This document shows positions 48,444-60,461 of a stretch of DNA of 64,000 nt, in pieces; the stretch's first letter is position 1; every line of letters starts with the position of its first letter. Under the pieces are notes generated by a model. It saw only the letters and a list, made by a program, of their open reading frames with translations. It ran no database searches and was not told the DNA's origin. The stretch covers positions 15,562,001 to 15,626,000 of the forward strand of contig CM055612.1 in assembly GCA_029379385.1 (NCBI GenBank), given 5' to 3'. Source of the DNA: Quillaja saponaria (taxonomy: Eukaryota; Streptophyta; Magnoliopsida; Fabales; Quillajaceae). The position numbers and the translations under genes are program-made.

Positions 48444-49239
48444 AAGTTTCTAATAATTATAATTTTTTTTTAATTCTTCTTAAATCTAAGAATTAAAATT
48501 TTAAAAGATAGTAATTCAAAGAAATATTAAGAGTACATTTTTCATAACTATAATATTGTTGTTTTAAATTTAAATTTATAGTTTTAAAAAATATTTTATC
48601 AATAAATATATGTCAATTGTAGCTAAGATTGAATTCTTCAATTATTATTATTATTTTTAATAAGTATAATGTTTTTATAGTTTTTCTCAAATATATGAAT
48701 TATTATTATTGTTTTTTAAAATACTATAAATTAAAAAAAATATAAGAGCATAGTCTCCATGATTATAATATTGTTGTTTTATTTTTTTTAATTTTAATTC
48801 TTCTTCCATCTTAAGAATTAATAAAAATAAAAATATCATATTTTTTGTTAAATTTATCTATTTGTTTATGAATATAAAATTAAGTGATTTAGTGAAAGAA
48901 TTTTTATTTTTTTTTAAAATTCTCTATATGAGTTTTTACAATTACATAAATACTTTTTAATTCATTTACTTCAAATAGATTATTTAATTAATTAATTTAT
49001 TGTTTTTTACTTCTTTGCCAATTTTTTTCTATTTTAATATTAATTAAATTATAATTGTTTATGACTACTGATATTTTTTTTTGTCCTAATATCTTTTCAA
49101 TATTAATAAATTTATATATTTTTAAAATATCAATAATAATTAAAATTGAATTTCTCATTTTTTTTTAAAATTTAATAAGTTGTAAAAAATTATAATATTA
49201 TAAATTACAATTTAAAAAATGTTATGAATTAATAGAAAT
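48444..49239. repeat. AT-rich host repeat, end of unit 1 and start of unit 2
   Basis: This is host DNA between elements A and C. The words of 48905-49195 repeat those of 35700-35958, giving a period of about 0.73 kb once element A is removed. A shorter internal repeat (AACTATAATATTGTTGTTTTA near 48552 and ATTATAATATTGTTGTTTTA near 48766) is also visible. There is no gene. Confidence 0.6.
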
Positions 49240-50033
49240 TGTTATAACCTGGCATAATGAAGTTGAGTTTTACATGTAATGCATAAATTTATGTTATAAA
49301 ATAAACAAATTAATTAAATAACAATAAAATTAAAGCATGTGTATGTAGATATGTATATATATAAAACAAGAATAATTATACATCATGAATTTGAAAGACT
49401 TTGATTTTAGTTCTTTTAGAATTTGTCCTATGTATATTCTTAGCTAGGTGTGAAACAAAGTATGCACAAAGAAAATTAAATGGAATAAGTAAATGTATAT
49501 GTGTATATATAGGTGTGAAATAAGAGTTAATCTATACCACTTATATATATATATATTGACCTTAGTCTTTCCTTTTGTTTGTTTTTCCCTTCCTTTTTTC
49601 ATTCATCCACCGCCTCTGTTATCCATTTTGTGTCCTGCTTCCCGAGTCTTCTACATGATGCCTTGCTTTCATTTTTCTTGCCTTGCCATGACAAGTTTCT
49701 TATAGCTGAGTGAAGCTTTCCATCTTATAGCCATGTCTCCTTCCTTCCTTCTTGGTTCATCCTGCTTTGCTTGGCCTTAAAATCAGTTGGCCAAGAGCTG
49801 CCACCCTCATCAGAAAATCATAAGTAGCAGCCCTGTTTTTGATCTGCAACAGCCAAGAAGTTCAAACCTTCATCCTTGCCTTGTAACCCCTCCTTCTTAT
49901 TATATAGTTGATTCCTTCATGTATGTGAGGCTTTGTTGGTGTGTGTAGGGACCTTAAAATAAGCCAAGCAAGGCTCGGCAGGATGTGCAGTAACAAGTAG
50001 GCAGTTGCTCTGTTGTTGTTCTATCCTTTTTCC

Positions 50034-53000
50034 TATTACAACCCCCATAATCCGATAATGTAAAATTGAGTTTTAGACATAATGTGTAAATTTATGTTAT
50101 AAGAATAAATAATGATATAAGTGAACATGATATAACCCGATACTAAAACATGAAATTTGAACAATTTGGTGTAACTCTTGATCATAAAATAAATGCAAGT
50201 ATATGAAATAAATAAATATTATACTTATATGTATTTAAAAAATATATATATATTAAAATTAGATTGACTTGGACCTTGATCTTATTTTAGGCAACTTTTA
50301 TTGCTAAATGAACTGAATGCAGAAACAAAATCAATTAGAGTAAGGAACAATTAAGAGATGTACATATATATATATATATATAAAGAAAAAAAAAATTCAC
50401 ACTAGACGTTAACCACTTTATGCCTTTAATCATTTTCTTCTCTTTTGTTTTTCTTTCTTATTTAATTACTTTCCTGCTTTTTTTTTTCTGGGACCAAAAG
50501 TCTGCCTTAGGAAGCTCCACCGCCTAACATTTTGCCCTGTTCTTTCCTTGGTCCTTCGTGAAGCTTCTTGGCATTTTTCTTGTGGGAGTTTGGCTGTGGA
50601 GTTGAAGTGTGCTGCCGTTGCCAGGCCGCTTGCAATTTTTCCACTGCATAGCAGAGAGGGAGGAAGCTAAAAATGCCAATAAGGGACTGTTTTCTTGGTT
50701 CTTGCTACTGCACTATTTCCCCTATTTTTGTCCATCCGGTTGGAGAGTGGTTAAGGGAATTGTAGTACAACAAGGCGGTAAGTAGAAAAGAGTAAAAATT
50801 CAGGTTGTTTTCTTGGATTTTCAGCACCTCTACGATAGTTTTAGCTCCTTCTTGCTTACCCAAGAGCTTTACACCCTCCTTTTAGTATACAGTTCTTTTC
50901 CTTCCTTCCTTCCTGTTTGATTTGGCCGTTTGAAGTCTCCTTACTGCCACCCTCTTATTGGCCGTGTAACTATTTTTGTGTTGGCTATGTATCTTCTAAC
51001 TCACGCCTTGTTGTAGCTGTTAAGGTTTATTGGAGATGCAGCTTTGCTGTCTTCTTTAGTTGGCAATTCCTTGCAAGAACGGTAGTGGCTGGAGCATGGG
51101 ATTGAAAATGGCAGCTTCGCAGCACTGTTTTGGCGTGTAATAATTGTTGGTGATGGAGGCATAGTAGCCGTGTGGTGTTGAAGGTGCAGCAGCTGTTGCT
51201 CTGAACTTTGCCTTGAGGGGGGCTGTAGCAGGGCTTGGGTGATTCAGCTGTGAGCTTGATGGAAGGGACATACATGGTTTCAGATTGGAGGAGACAGCCA
51301 CTTTCTTACTTTGGGGTAACTCTATGGTTTACAATTTTTGTTATTAGAGTAATTAAATGAATTGGGATTAAGGGTTTGGAAGTTGAAATGATAATAGGAG
51401 CAAGGATCATGTAAATTAGTTATGTGATTAGTAAAAAGTAAATTTTGGAATGGGTAGGAATTTATGCACCTAAAATGCTTGTAAAAATGTCTAAATGAAA
51501 CTAGTTATAGTGTAGTTAATGAAGGAAGGTTAAAGACATTAATTAAGAGTTGGAATTTAAATAAAAAGTTCTTAAACGAGAACAAAGAATGGTGAATTAA
51601 TGTGGTAAATTGAAGATTTGATGATAGTGGGTAGTGAGTATGGGCAAAGGATGTTTGATTGTGAGGTGAAGTGTTAAAAGTGAGAGTTGAATGGTTTTTG
51701 AAGGGATGCAGGGCAGATTTCGTAGGTGAGAGAAATCTTATGTTTCCGGTGCATTAGAGACAGAATTAAATTATGGGTTCTAAATAGAAAATGTATCTTA
51801 GGATCTTGAGATGATATCTACAAAATTTCATAGCCTGGTTCCAAGTATGTTGTTAGTTAGAGCTATTAGTCTTCGGCTAGGTCATGCAGGATTTTTAGTG
51901 CCCTGTTTTTTATTCATGTAAGGAATTGAGTGGGTTCCATATTAATTTTAGAAAAATTTTCTAAATAATAAAGATATATATACTTGTATATTAATAAATC
52001 CGTTAAACAGAATTGGATTTCGATTTTCCTAGAGAAAGTTATGCTCAATTAACTAAAGAAAGGTTATAGCTGTCAAAATCCTACGTTTTCAGAATTTGAA
52101 GCAAATTCAAAGAATAAACTGTATTGTTATACAAATCTAAAAATTACAAATGATATACCATTATAAAGCTGCATGTGTCTAGTATTTAATAAATTTCACG
52201 AAACTAGATTTAGAGTTTCGTAGAGGAAGATATAACCATTATAGTGAACACTGGTCCAAACCTCAAGTTTTTACAGTTTCATCATCTCTAACTCACTAGT
52301 GCTTTCTATCTTTTATAATAGTTTTCTTTTCCTACCCTATGCATTGTGAAGACATTTAAAATATCTCTTCATTATTAACCTTATCACATAAAATACAATT
52401 CATACTATTTGATATGTAATAGCTTAATAGAAAATTTTCATAAAGAAACCTATAAAAGTTGAGATATAAACTTAGTAATTAAAAGGTTATAACAACAACG
52501 TTTATGAACTAAGTATTATTTGAAAATATGAATTTCAGTTCCGGATTCTAATGTGGACCTGATGAGATGCGTGAACACGTGTGTAAGTGGCGAATGAAAT
52601 GGGTTACAGGTGAGTGATTAATTGCTGCCTTTAGGGGCTATATTAGTATGTGTAATTATATGTTTATTTGAATATACATGATATATGGAAAATAAGCAAG
52701 TTGAGTATTTCAATAATTTATTTAAATTATGTTTGTGTAATATTGGTTGCTTTGTTTGACATTGGTTGTAGTTGATAAGGGCCAACAAAGTGAGATTTTT
52801 ATGAAAAGTGATTTTTAACTCCAAAATTAAAAATCCAGGTGCACTTAGGATGTTCTGATTTAAAATCATGAGAAATTTTGATTATGATAAATATTTTTTT
52901 TAAATTGAATACTCAGCCCCGGTTAGATGAATTATGTACAGAGATCAATTTGTTGTGCGGGCGTATAAATGCCCGGTAGAAGGTGATAATGTTATGCGGG

Positions 53001-53733
53001 TCTGAGTCACTAGTTGGCTCTTTGATTGCTTTGTGTGATATTATCGCTCTGATTAACTTGTGATCCTGTATTTTGACGTAAATTGTGAATTTATGATGAT
53101 TAAAATGTATACGTGTAATGTGAATTAAGGTATGAACAATGTTACATGAGGTTATTATATATGTTATACGTTTGTGTTGGATGATGGTAGTACCCTTTGG
53201 GTATGATTTTCCACTCACAGAGTTCATAGGACTCACCCCTCTCTCGTAGAAAATTTTTTTAGTGACAGGAGTTCGGTACATGGTGTCGCCGAGCTTAGGA
53301 CTTTCTAAATTAGTGTAACATGATATTTTTAGGATCTCAGACTTGCAGTTAATGATGAAAGTTGCAGTCATACTAGAGCTATGAGATGTCTTGTTTTGGT
53401 ATGATGTGAGAGTCTAGTTATTTATCTTGATTAAAATAAGGACAAAGCGAAGCTCCTTGTTGTCTTGGTGTTATTATTGCATGAGGTAATGAGCATATGT
53501 GTTTGCATTTTAAAGCATATTCCCTATTGTTGGGAACCTTTGTCAAAAATTTTCAATAAATTGTTAACTGTTTCGTAAAATAAAAATTTAAAATGAATTT
53601 TTGTATTATAATAGTTACTTTTATCCTTTGGATAGATTAAGAGTCATGTTTGTTATTTTGTTTTGGAGTCAGGGTTATGGAGGTTTGGCTCTCCAATCCT
53701 CCGGCCAGTCATGCCTCCATGAAAAGTGTGACA
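50034..53733 (+). repeat. Element B 5' LTR
   Basis: It runs from TATTACAACCCCCATAATCC to AAAGTGTGACA. It carries the TA-rich TATA-like run near 50363-50382, a GC-richer stretch near 50500-51300, the intact GC palindrome at 52958-52975 and the GTACCC palindrome at 53190-53204. Minus-strand frames at 51027-51301 and 52913-53371 are overlapping chance frames in this LTR. Confidence 0.9.
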
Positions 53734-53736
53734 AAT

Positions 53737-53748
53737 TGGTATCAGAGC
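53737..53748 (+). other. Primer-binding site of element B
   Basis: TGGTATCAGAGC lies three bases after the LTR end and matches the initiator tRNA-Met 3' end. Confidence 0.95.
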
Positions 53749-53935
53749 TTAGGTTTAGGGGTCCGTGACTGCAAATGTGAAACGTTGTTGCTTTATTTGC
53801 TTACGTTACCCGGGGCGTATGTAGGCTTAGTGATACGTTTTAATTCATCTGACACTTCTAGTTGTGATCCTCTAATGTGCCATTCTTTACCTTATATTAT
53901 GGGTAGGCCTTAAAAATTCAATTGTGTTTGCTTAA

Positions 53936-53960
53936 ACACGATAACGCGTGGTTGTCGTGT
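53936..53960 (+). other. Leader hairpin of element B (best-preserved copy)
   Basis: Arms ACACGATAAC (53936-53945) and GTTGTCGTGT (53951-53960) pair at all ten positions (one T-G wobble at position 7) around the loop GCGTG. It lies 199 bases after the primer-site start. Confidence 0.65.
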
Positions 53961-56900
53961 TATGAGTCATATGAGCTAATGAAATATCGGCTTTGATCAG
54001 GAGTTAACCAGCTATTAGGTTTCTTTGACACAAAATTCAGATCCTAGAGAATATAAGTGACTTAACTAAAATATTAAGTTAGTAACAATAGCCTTCATAA
54101 GAGGCAACTCTTCAGTTTAGTTCAATAAACTAACCAACCATTTATAAGGTTGATATACTTAAGATTTTTGTAATAATAATAGAGAACAAAGAAGAAAATA
54201 CACCTATTTGACATAGGCTATGAACTTTTGAAGAACCCATCTTGAACCTATGTATTATCACATAGAAACGAACCGTGAAAATGCACATACATGTGTAGTC
54301 CATTCACTTCTTTCCAAGAGATACAAAAAGTTTCCTTTGCCAACACTAAGTTTGTAAACTAATCTCGATATTGAATATCGATGCCTAGAATCAACACACT
54401 CAGTGACTAAAAGAATAAAGTCTAAATCATCTTAAGTTTGTATGTGGTTATGAACTATTGAAGAAATTCACTTCAAGCTGTTTATTTTATGGTGGAATGA
54501 ATCATGGAAATATATATACAGGTCTAGCCCATTTATTTTCTCTCAAGTCTTCGTCTTAAAAAGCATGAAAAGTTTTTTTTTTTAATGTCACACTTGCAAA
54601 CTAATTTTAATATTAAATATCAAATTTTGGAAATAATACACTTTTCAATTAAAAGAAAAGAATGAAACTTAGATTACCTTAATTTTGTCTGTGCAATAAC
54701 CTAAATCTATAATTTTTATGTGCACCTTATGGAACTGAAAGGGTAAGACACTTTGATACTCATCACTATATGGTTTCAGGAGAATACAAGTATTTAGGTT
54801 TTCGAGTATAGATTTTATTTAAGACCCGTAAACTTTTGTAAAGGAGTTGGATTAGCTGTGTATGATTTTAGGATGTGACCCTATGTGGATAGGGGAGTTA
54901 ATTAATTATTAATTATATAACATGGCATAGGAGTAGTATAAAGTGTAGTTCAGTGGTGAGTTAAATTGAATCTGCTCATGAGTTAGAAGTAAACAAAGTC
55001 TTTACTAAACATCTTGATTTGTTTTGGTTGTGTAATGTTTAACAACAGATGAATTTTTCCTTTCCCTAATATTATTAATTTAGTTGATCAGTTATAAAGA
55101 CTCAAACTCTTTCTTTTACACTTGAAATATCAGTAAGGAATGAGTAACGTCTCGAAAACTGTTTTCTATAACCAATGAAGTATAACAAGATTTTAGTCAT
55201 GTCTTTTGAATTCATTAATGTTTCATTAACTTTCATAAATCATAGGAATAAGAAGTAAAGAGTAACATACGAAATATTTGTGTGGTGTTGCAAATAGTTG
55301 AAGGAAAAACAAGTTTTGTACGAAATTCTTTTAAGTATGAATTGTGATAAAATGAGTTTAAAGTTTGGAATTTATTGGGTCGAATGGGTATGTTGTGATA
55401 CTTATTAAAAAGCTAAATCTAAGAGACATAGAATTTGTATAAGGATTTGTAGCTTTCTGTTAAGTTTAAGTACTCTTGTTTAATTCAGTTTATAATAGCC
55501 AAATCAATTTTGCTAATACCCGCTATAATAATTATTATCCGAAGAGAAAAGTTGTCAGTAGTATCGATTATTTACTAGCAGAGTGTTATAAACTGGTGTG
55601 ACAATGAAAATTTTTACAAATAAGATTAATGAGTAACAATATGTATATTGAGAAGTAGTAATAAATAACATGAGTGAAAAAGACATTGAATCAATGAATA
55701 TTGTGAATTAGAATAAATAAGATTCAATATATGTATATATTTGATTTTATATGTATAATCAGAACAGATAGCAATCGCAAACTTAACTAATTGTTATCAT
55801 CTGATATTAAACTATAGAATTTGAATAACATGATATAAGTCTTGATTAAAATAAATATGAACAAATATAGATAAAATAAATGAATGTTATACCCATTTGG
55901 ATACAAAATGTATACATACATGTAATTTAAAGTTGACTTAGATTTTGATTTATGTATTAAATAATTTTAGTAATAAATGAAGTGATGTTCTTCCTAATTG
56001 AATAAATAGAATTTCAATGATATATTTGGTATTCTCTTTATTTTTCTTAATTGAAAAAAAAATGGAAAATAAAACAATAAATAATAAACTCAGTAGAGAT
56101 GGGTTTCATTTCGTTCACTTGGGTTTATTGTCGAATAAACTATATTGTTAATATCAATTTTAAAAAGATTTAGTAAATTCAATGAGTTATTTTGAAGGCT
56201 AAAATGACCAATTGTTAATAGAATTCATTGTCAGTTTTCTACAAAATACTTGTTTACAAAATACTTGTTTAGGCGAGGACTTTCAAATATATCATAAGTT
56301 AAAATTTGATATTAATAGATAACCGACCTGCAACAAATAAGGAGAGTACTACGTAGACGACTTTATTGTAATTGATAAAATAATTTCTGGATATTTTTAA
56401 TCTTTTAATCAACTAATTTAGTCCTTAGAACATGTATTATTTATTAGTAATCTATTTGATAGAAAGATAACACGGTAGTTTTACACACTTTGTCAATATA
56501 TTTGAATTTTTATATATAGAAAAGATATTTATACATCCTTCAAACTAAATAAGAAAGTCAAGAAATTCTTAGATATTGGAAAAAAAATTACAATTATTGT
56601 TAACAAAGAAAAATAGTTTGCTTAAACCGTATAAATTTAAAGTAAATCAAAGCTAATTTATTTCACTCATATAATTATCAGATTTATTTCATCAATCTGA
56701 ATTTGGGTATTAAATTATCAGAGTGACGCAACGGAAGTGTCGTGGACCCATAACCCACAGGCCCCAAGTATCAGGCCTATTTTATTTAGGTCAATGTACA
56801 TTCAGTGTTGGAAAAGTTTCATGTGTTAAGAATTAAGGAATAAAAGGGGATAAGAACCTAATGTGCGAGAAGTAATCAGTAATGAGTGTAAATACTTAAG

Positions 56901-57054
56901 TTTGTAAACTTCATTTAATGAAAACTATTCGGTAATATTATAACCAAACAGGGAACTATGTAGAAAACTGGAGCTATATTGAAACATCCATATTCGATTT
57001 AGGTAAATAAATTATCCGTCACCTTTTTGTTGAAATTCGGGACAAATTTTTTTT

Positions 57055-57066
57055 AAGGAGGGAGGA
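57055..57066 (+). other. Polypurine tract of element B
   Basis: AAGGAGGGAGGA follows a T run and lies one base before LTR 2. Confidence 0.9.
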
Positions 57067-57067
57067 T

Positions 57068-60000
57068 TGTTACAACCCGCATAATCCGATAACGTAAAAT
57101 TGAGTTTTAGACATAATGTGTAAATTTACGTTATAAGAATAAATAATGATATAATTGAACATGATATAACCTGACACTAAAACAAGAAATTTGAACAATT
57201 TGGTGTAACTCTTGATCATAAAGTAAATGTAAATATATGAAATAAATAAATATTATACTTATATGTATATAAAATATATATATATATATTAAAATTGGGT
57301 TGACTTGGACCTTGATCTTATTTTAGGCAACTTTTATTGCTAAGTGAACTAAATGCAGAAACAAAATACACTAGAGTAAGGAACAATTAAGAGATGTACA
57401 TATATATATATATATATATATATAAAGAAAAAAAATTTCACACCACATGTTGACCACTTTATGCCTTTAATCATTTTCTTCTCTTTTGCTTTTCTTTCTT
57501 ATTTATTTACTTTCCTGCATTTTTTTTTTTCTACGACCAAAAGTCTACCTTAGGAAACTCCACTACCTAACATTTTGCCCTGCTATTTCCTTGATCCTTT
57601 GTGAAGCTTCTTGGCATTTTTCTTGTGGGAGTTTGGCTGTGGAGTTGAAGTGTGCTGCCGTTGCCAGACCGCTTGTAATTTTTCCACTATATAACCGGGA
57701 GGGAGGAAGCTAAAAGTGCCAATAAGGGACTGTTTTCTTGGTTCTTGCTACTACACTATTTCCCCTGTTTTTGGGGCAGCAACAAGGCTATCTTACGTCT
57801 CCTCTTTTTCCATTCGGTTGGAGAGTGGTTGAGGGAATTGTATTACAACAAGGCGGTAAGTAGAAAAGAGTAAAAATTTAAGCCATTTTCTTGGATTTTC
57901 AGCTACGATAGTTTTAGCTCCTTTTTGCTTACCCAAGAGCTTTACACCCTCCTTTTAGTATACAGTTCTTTTCCTTCCTTCCTTCCTGTTTGATTTGGCC
58001 GTTTGAAGTCTCCTTGCAGCCACCCTCTTATTGGCCATGTAACTGTTTTTGTGTTGGCTGTGTATCTTCTAACTCATGCCTTGTTGTAGCTGTTAAGGTT
58101 TCTTAGAGATGTAGCTTTGCTGTCTTCTTTAGTTAGCAATTCCTTGCAAGCAAGGCAGTGGCTGGAGCATGGATTAAAGATGGCAGCTTGGCTGCACTAT
58201 TTTGGCATGCAATAATTGTTGGTGATGGAGGCGTAGTAGCCGGTGGTGCTAAAGGTGCAGCAGCTGTTGCTCTGCACTTTGCCTTGAGATGGGTTATAGC
58301 AGGGCTGGGGTGATTCAAGCGTGAGATTGATGGAAGGGACATACATGGTTTCAACTTGGAGGAGACAGCCATTCTCTTACTTTGGGGTAATTTCATGGTT
58401 TACAATTTTGGTTAATAAGGTAATTAAATGAATTGGTATTAAGGGTTTGGAAGTTGAAATGATAGTAGGAGCAAGGATCATGTAAATTAGTTATGTGATT
58501 AGTACAAAGTAAATTTTGGAATGGGTAGGATTTTATGCATCTAAAATGCTTGTAAAAATGTCTAAATGAAACTAGTTATAGTATAATGAATGAAGGAAGG
58601 TTAAAGACATTAATTAAGAGTTGGAATTTGAATAAAAAGTTCTTAAACGAGAACAAAGAATGATGGATTAATGTGGTAAATTGAGGATTTGATGATAGTG
58701 GGTAGTGAGTATGGGCAAAGGATGTTTAATTGTGAGGTGAAGTGTTAAAAGTGAGAGTTAAATGGTTTTTAAAGGGATGCAAGGCAGATTTCGTAGGTGA
58801 GAGAAGTCTTGTGTTTCGAGTACTTTAGAGGAAGAATTAAATTATAGGTTATAAAGAGAAAATGTAGCTTAGGGTCTTGAGATGATATCTACAAAATTTC
58901 GTGCCTGGTTCCAAGTACGTTGTTAGTTAGAGCTGTTAGTCTTCGGCTAGGTCATGCAGGATTTTTAGTGCCCTGTTTTTGATTCATGTAAGGAATTGAG
59001 TGGATTCAAGATTAATTTTAAGAAAAGTTTCTAAATAATAAAGATAGATATACTTGTATATTAATAAATCCGAAAAACATAATTGGATTTCAATTTTCCT
59101 AGAGAAAGTTATGCTCAATTAAATAAAGAAATGTCATAGCTGTCAAAATCCTACGTTTTCAGAATTTGAAGCAAATTCAAAGAATAAAATGTATTGTTAT
59201 ACACATCTAAAAATTACAAATGATATACCATTATAAAGCTACATGTGTCTAGTATTTATAAATTTTACGAAACTAGATTTATAGTTTCCTAGAGGAAGAT
59301 ATGACCGTTATAGTGAACACTGGTCCAAACCTCAAGTTTGGACAGTTTCAACCTCTCTAACTCACAAGTGCTTTCTATCTTTTCTAATAGTTTTTTCATA
59401 CCCTATTCATTTTCAAGACATTTAAAATGTCTCTTCATTATTAACCTTATCATATAAAATACAATTCATACTACTTGATATGTAATAGCTTAATAGAAAA
59501 TTTTCATAAAGAAACCTATAAAAGTTGAGATATAAGCTTAGTAATTAAAAGATTATAACAATAACGTTTATGAACTAAATATTATTTGGAAACATGAATT
59601 TCAGTTCCGTGGACCTGATGAGATGCTTGAAAACAAGTGTAAGTGACAAATGAAATTGGTTAGAGGTGAGTGGTTAATTGTTGCCTTTATGGGCTAGATT
59701 AGTATGCGTGATTATATGTTTATTTGAATATACGTGATATATGAAAAATAAGCAAGTTGAGTATTTCAGTAATTTATTTAAATTATGTTTGTTTTATATT
59801 GGTTACTTTGTTTGACATTGGTTGTGGTTGATAAGGGCCAACAAAGTGAGATTTTTATGAAAAGTGATTTTTATCTCTGAAATTAAAAATTCAGGTGCAC
59901 CTAGGATGTTCTGATTTAAAATAATGAGAAATTTTGATTCTACTAAATATTTTTTTAAATTGAGTACTTAGCCCCGGTGGGATGGATTATGTATGGAGAT

Positions 60001-60461
60001 CAATTTGTTGTGCTGGCGCGTAAATGCCAAGTAGGGGGTGATACTGTTGTGCGGGGCTGAGTCACTAATTGGCCTTTTGATTGCTTTGTGTGATATTATC
60101 CCTCTGATTAATTTATGATACTGTGTTTTACTTAAATTGTGAATTTATGATCATTAAAATATATACGTGTAATATGAATTAAGGTATGAACAATGTTACA
60201 TGAGGTTATTATATATGTTATATGTTTGTGTTAGATAATGCTAGTACCCTTTGGATATGATTTTCCACTCATGAAATCCATAGGACTCACCCCTCTCTTA
60301 ACATAAAATAAAATTTTAAAATGAATTTTTGTAATGTAAAAGTTACTTTTATCCTTTGGATGGATCAAGAGTTATGTTTGTTATTTTGTTTTGGAGTCAG
60401 GGTTACAGAGGTTTGGTTCTCCAATCCTCCGGCCATTCATGCCTCTGTGAGGGGTATGACA
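57068..60461 (+). repeat. Element B 3' LTR with an internal deletion
   Basis: It runs from TGTTACAACCCGCATAATCC to GAGGGGTATGACA. At about 60300 the sequence jumps from ACCCCTCTCTT to TAAAATAAAATTTTAAAATG, skipping about 320 bases present in LTR 1 (53245-53575). Near 57769 it carries about 35 bases absent from LTR 1. Frames at 57486-57713, 58133-58396 and 60321-60563 are not conserved between the LTRs. Confidence 0.88.

Larger units (their letters stand above)
53734..57067 (+). other. Element B internal domain (non-coding)
   Basis: It has no long open frame and no pol motif. From the primer site to about 54650 it aligns with element A (41395-42300), and from about 55260 to the polypurine tract with A's last third. 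The antisense pol fragment of A is absent here. Confidence 0.85.
50034..60461 (+). mobile_element. Element B: complete LARD-like element nested in C
   Basis: Structure: LTR 50034-53733 (3700 bases), primer site, internal domain 53734-57067 (3334 bases), polypurine tract, LTR 57068-60461 (3394 bases). The flanks TTTCC (50029-50033) and CTTCC (60462-60466) agree at four of five bases and fit a target duplication with one change. LTR 1 begins TATTACAACCC where LTR 2 begins TGTTACAACCC. No gag or pol frame is present. The internal domain aligns with that of A over the leader and the final third. Confidence 0.9.

Noticed and set aside
51027..51301. Two overlapping minus-strand frames, with a partner frame at 58133-58396 sharing MAVSS.LKPCMSLPS
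   Set aside because: They appear twice only because the LTR is duplicated. The reading frames diverge after the first third, and no family is recognised.
52913..53371. 152-residue minus-strand frame, the longest in the window
   Set aside because: It lies in the conserved 3' part of the element B LTR and is broken in the matching parts of the other LTRs.
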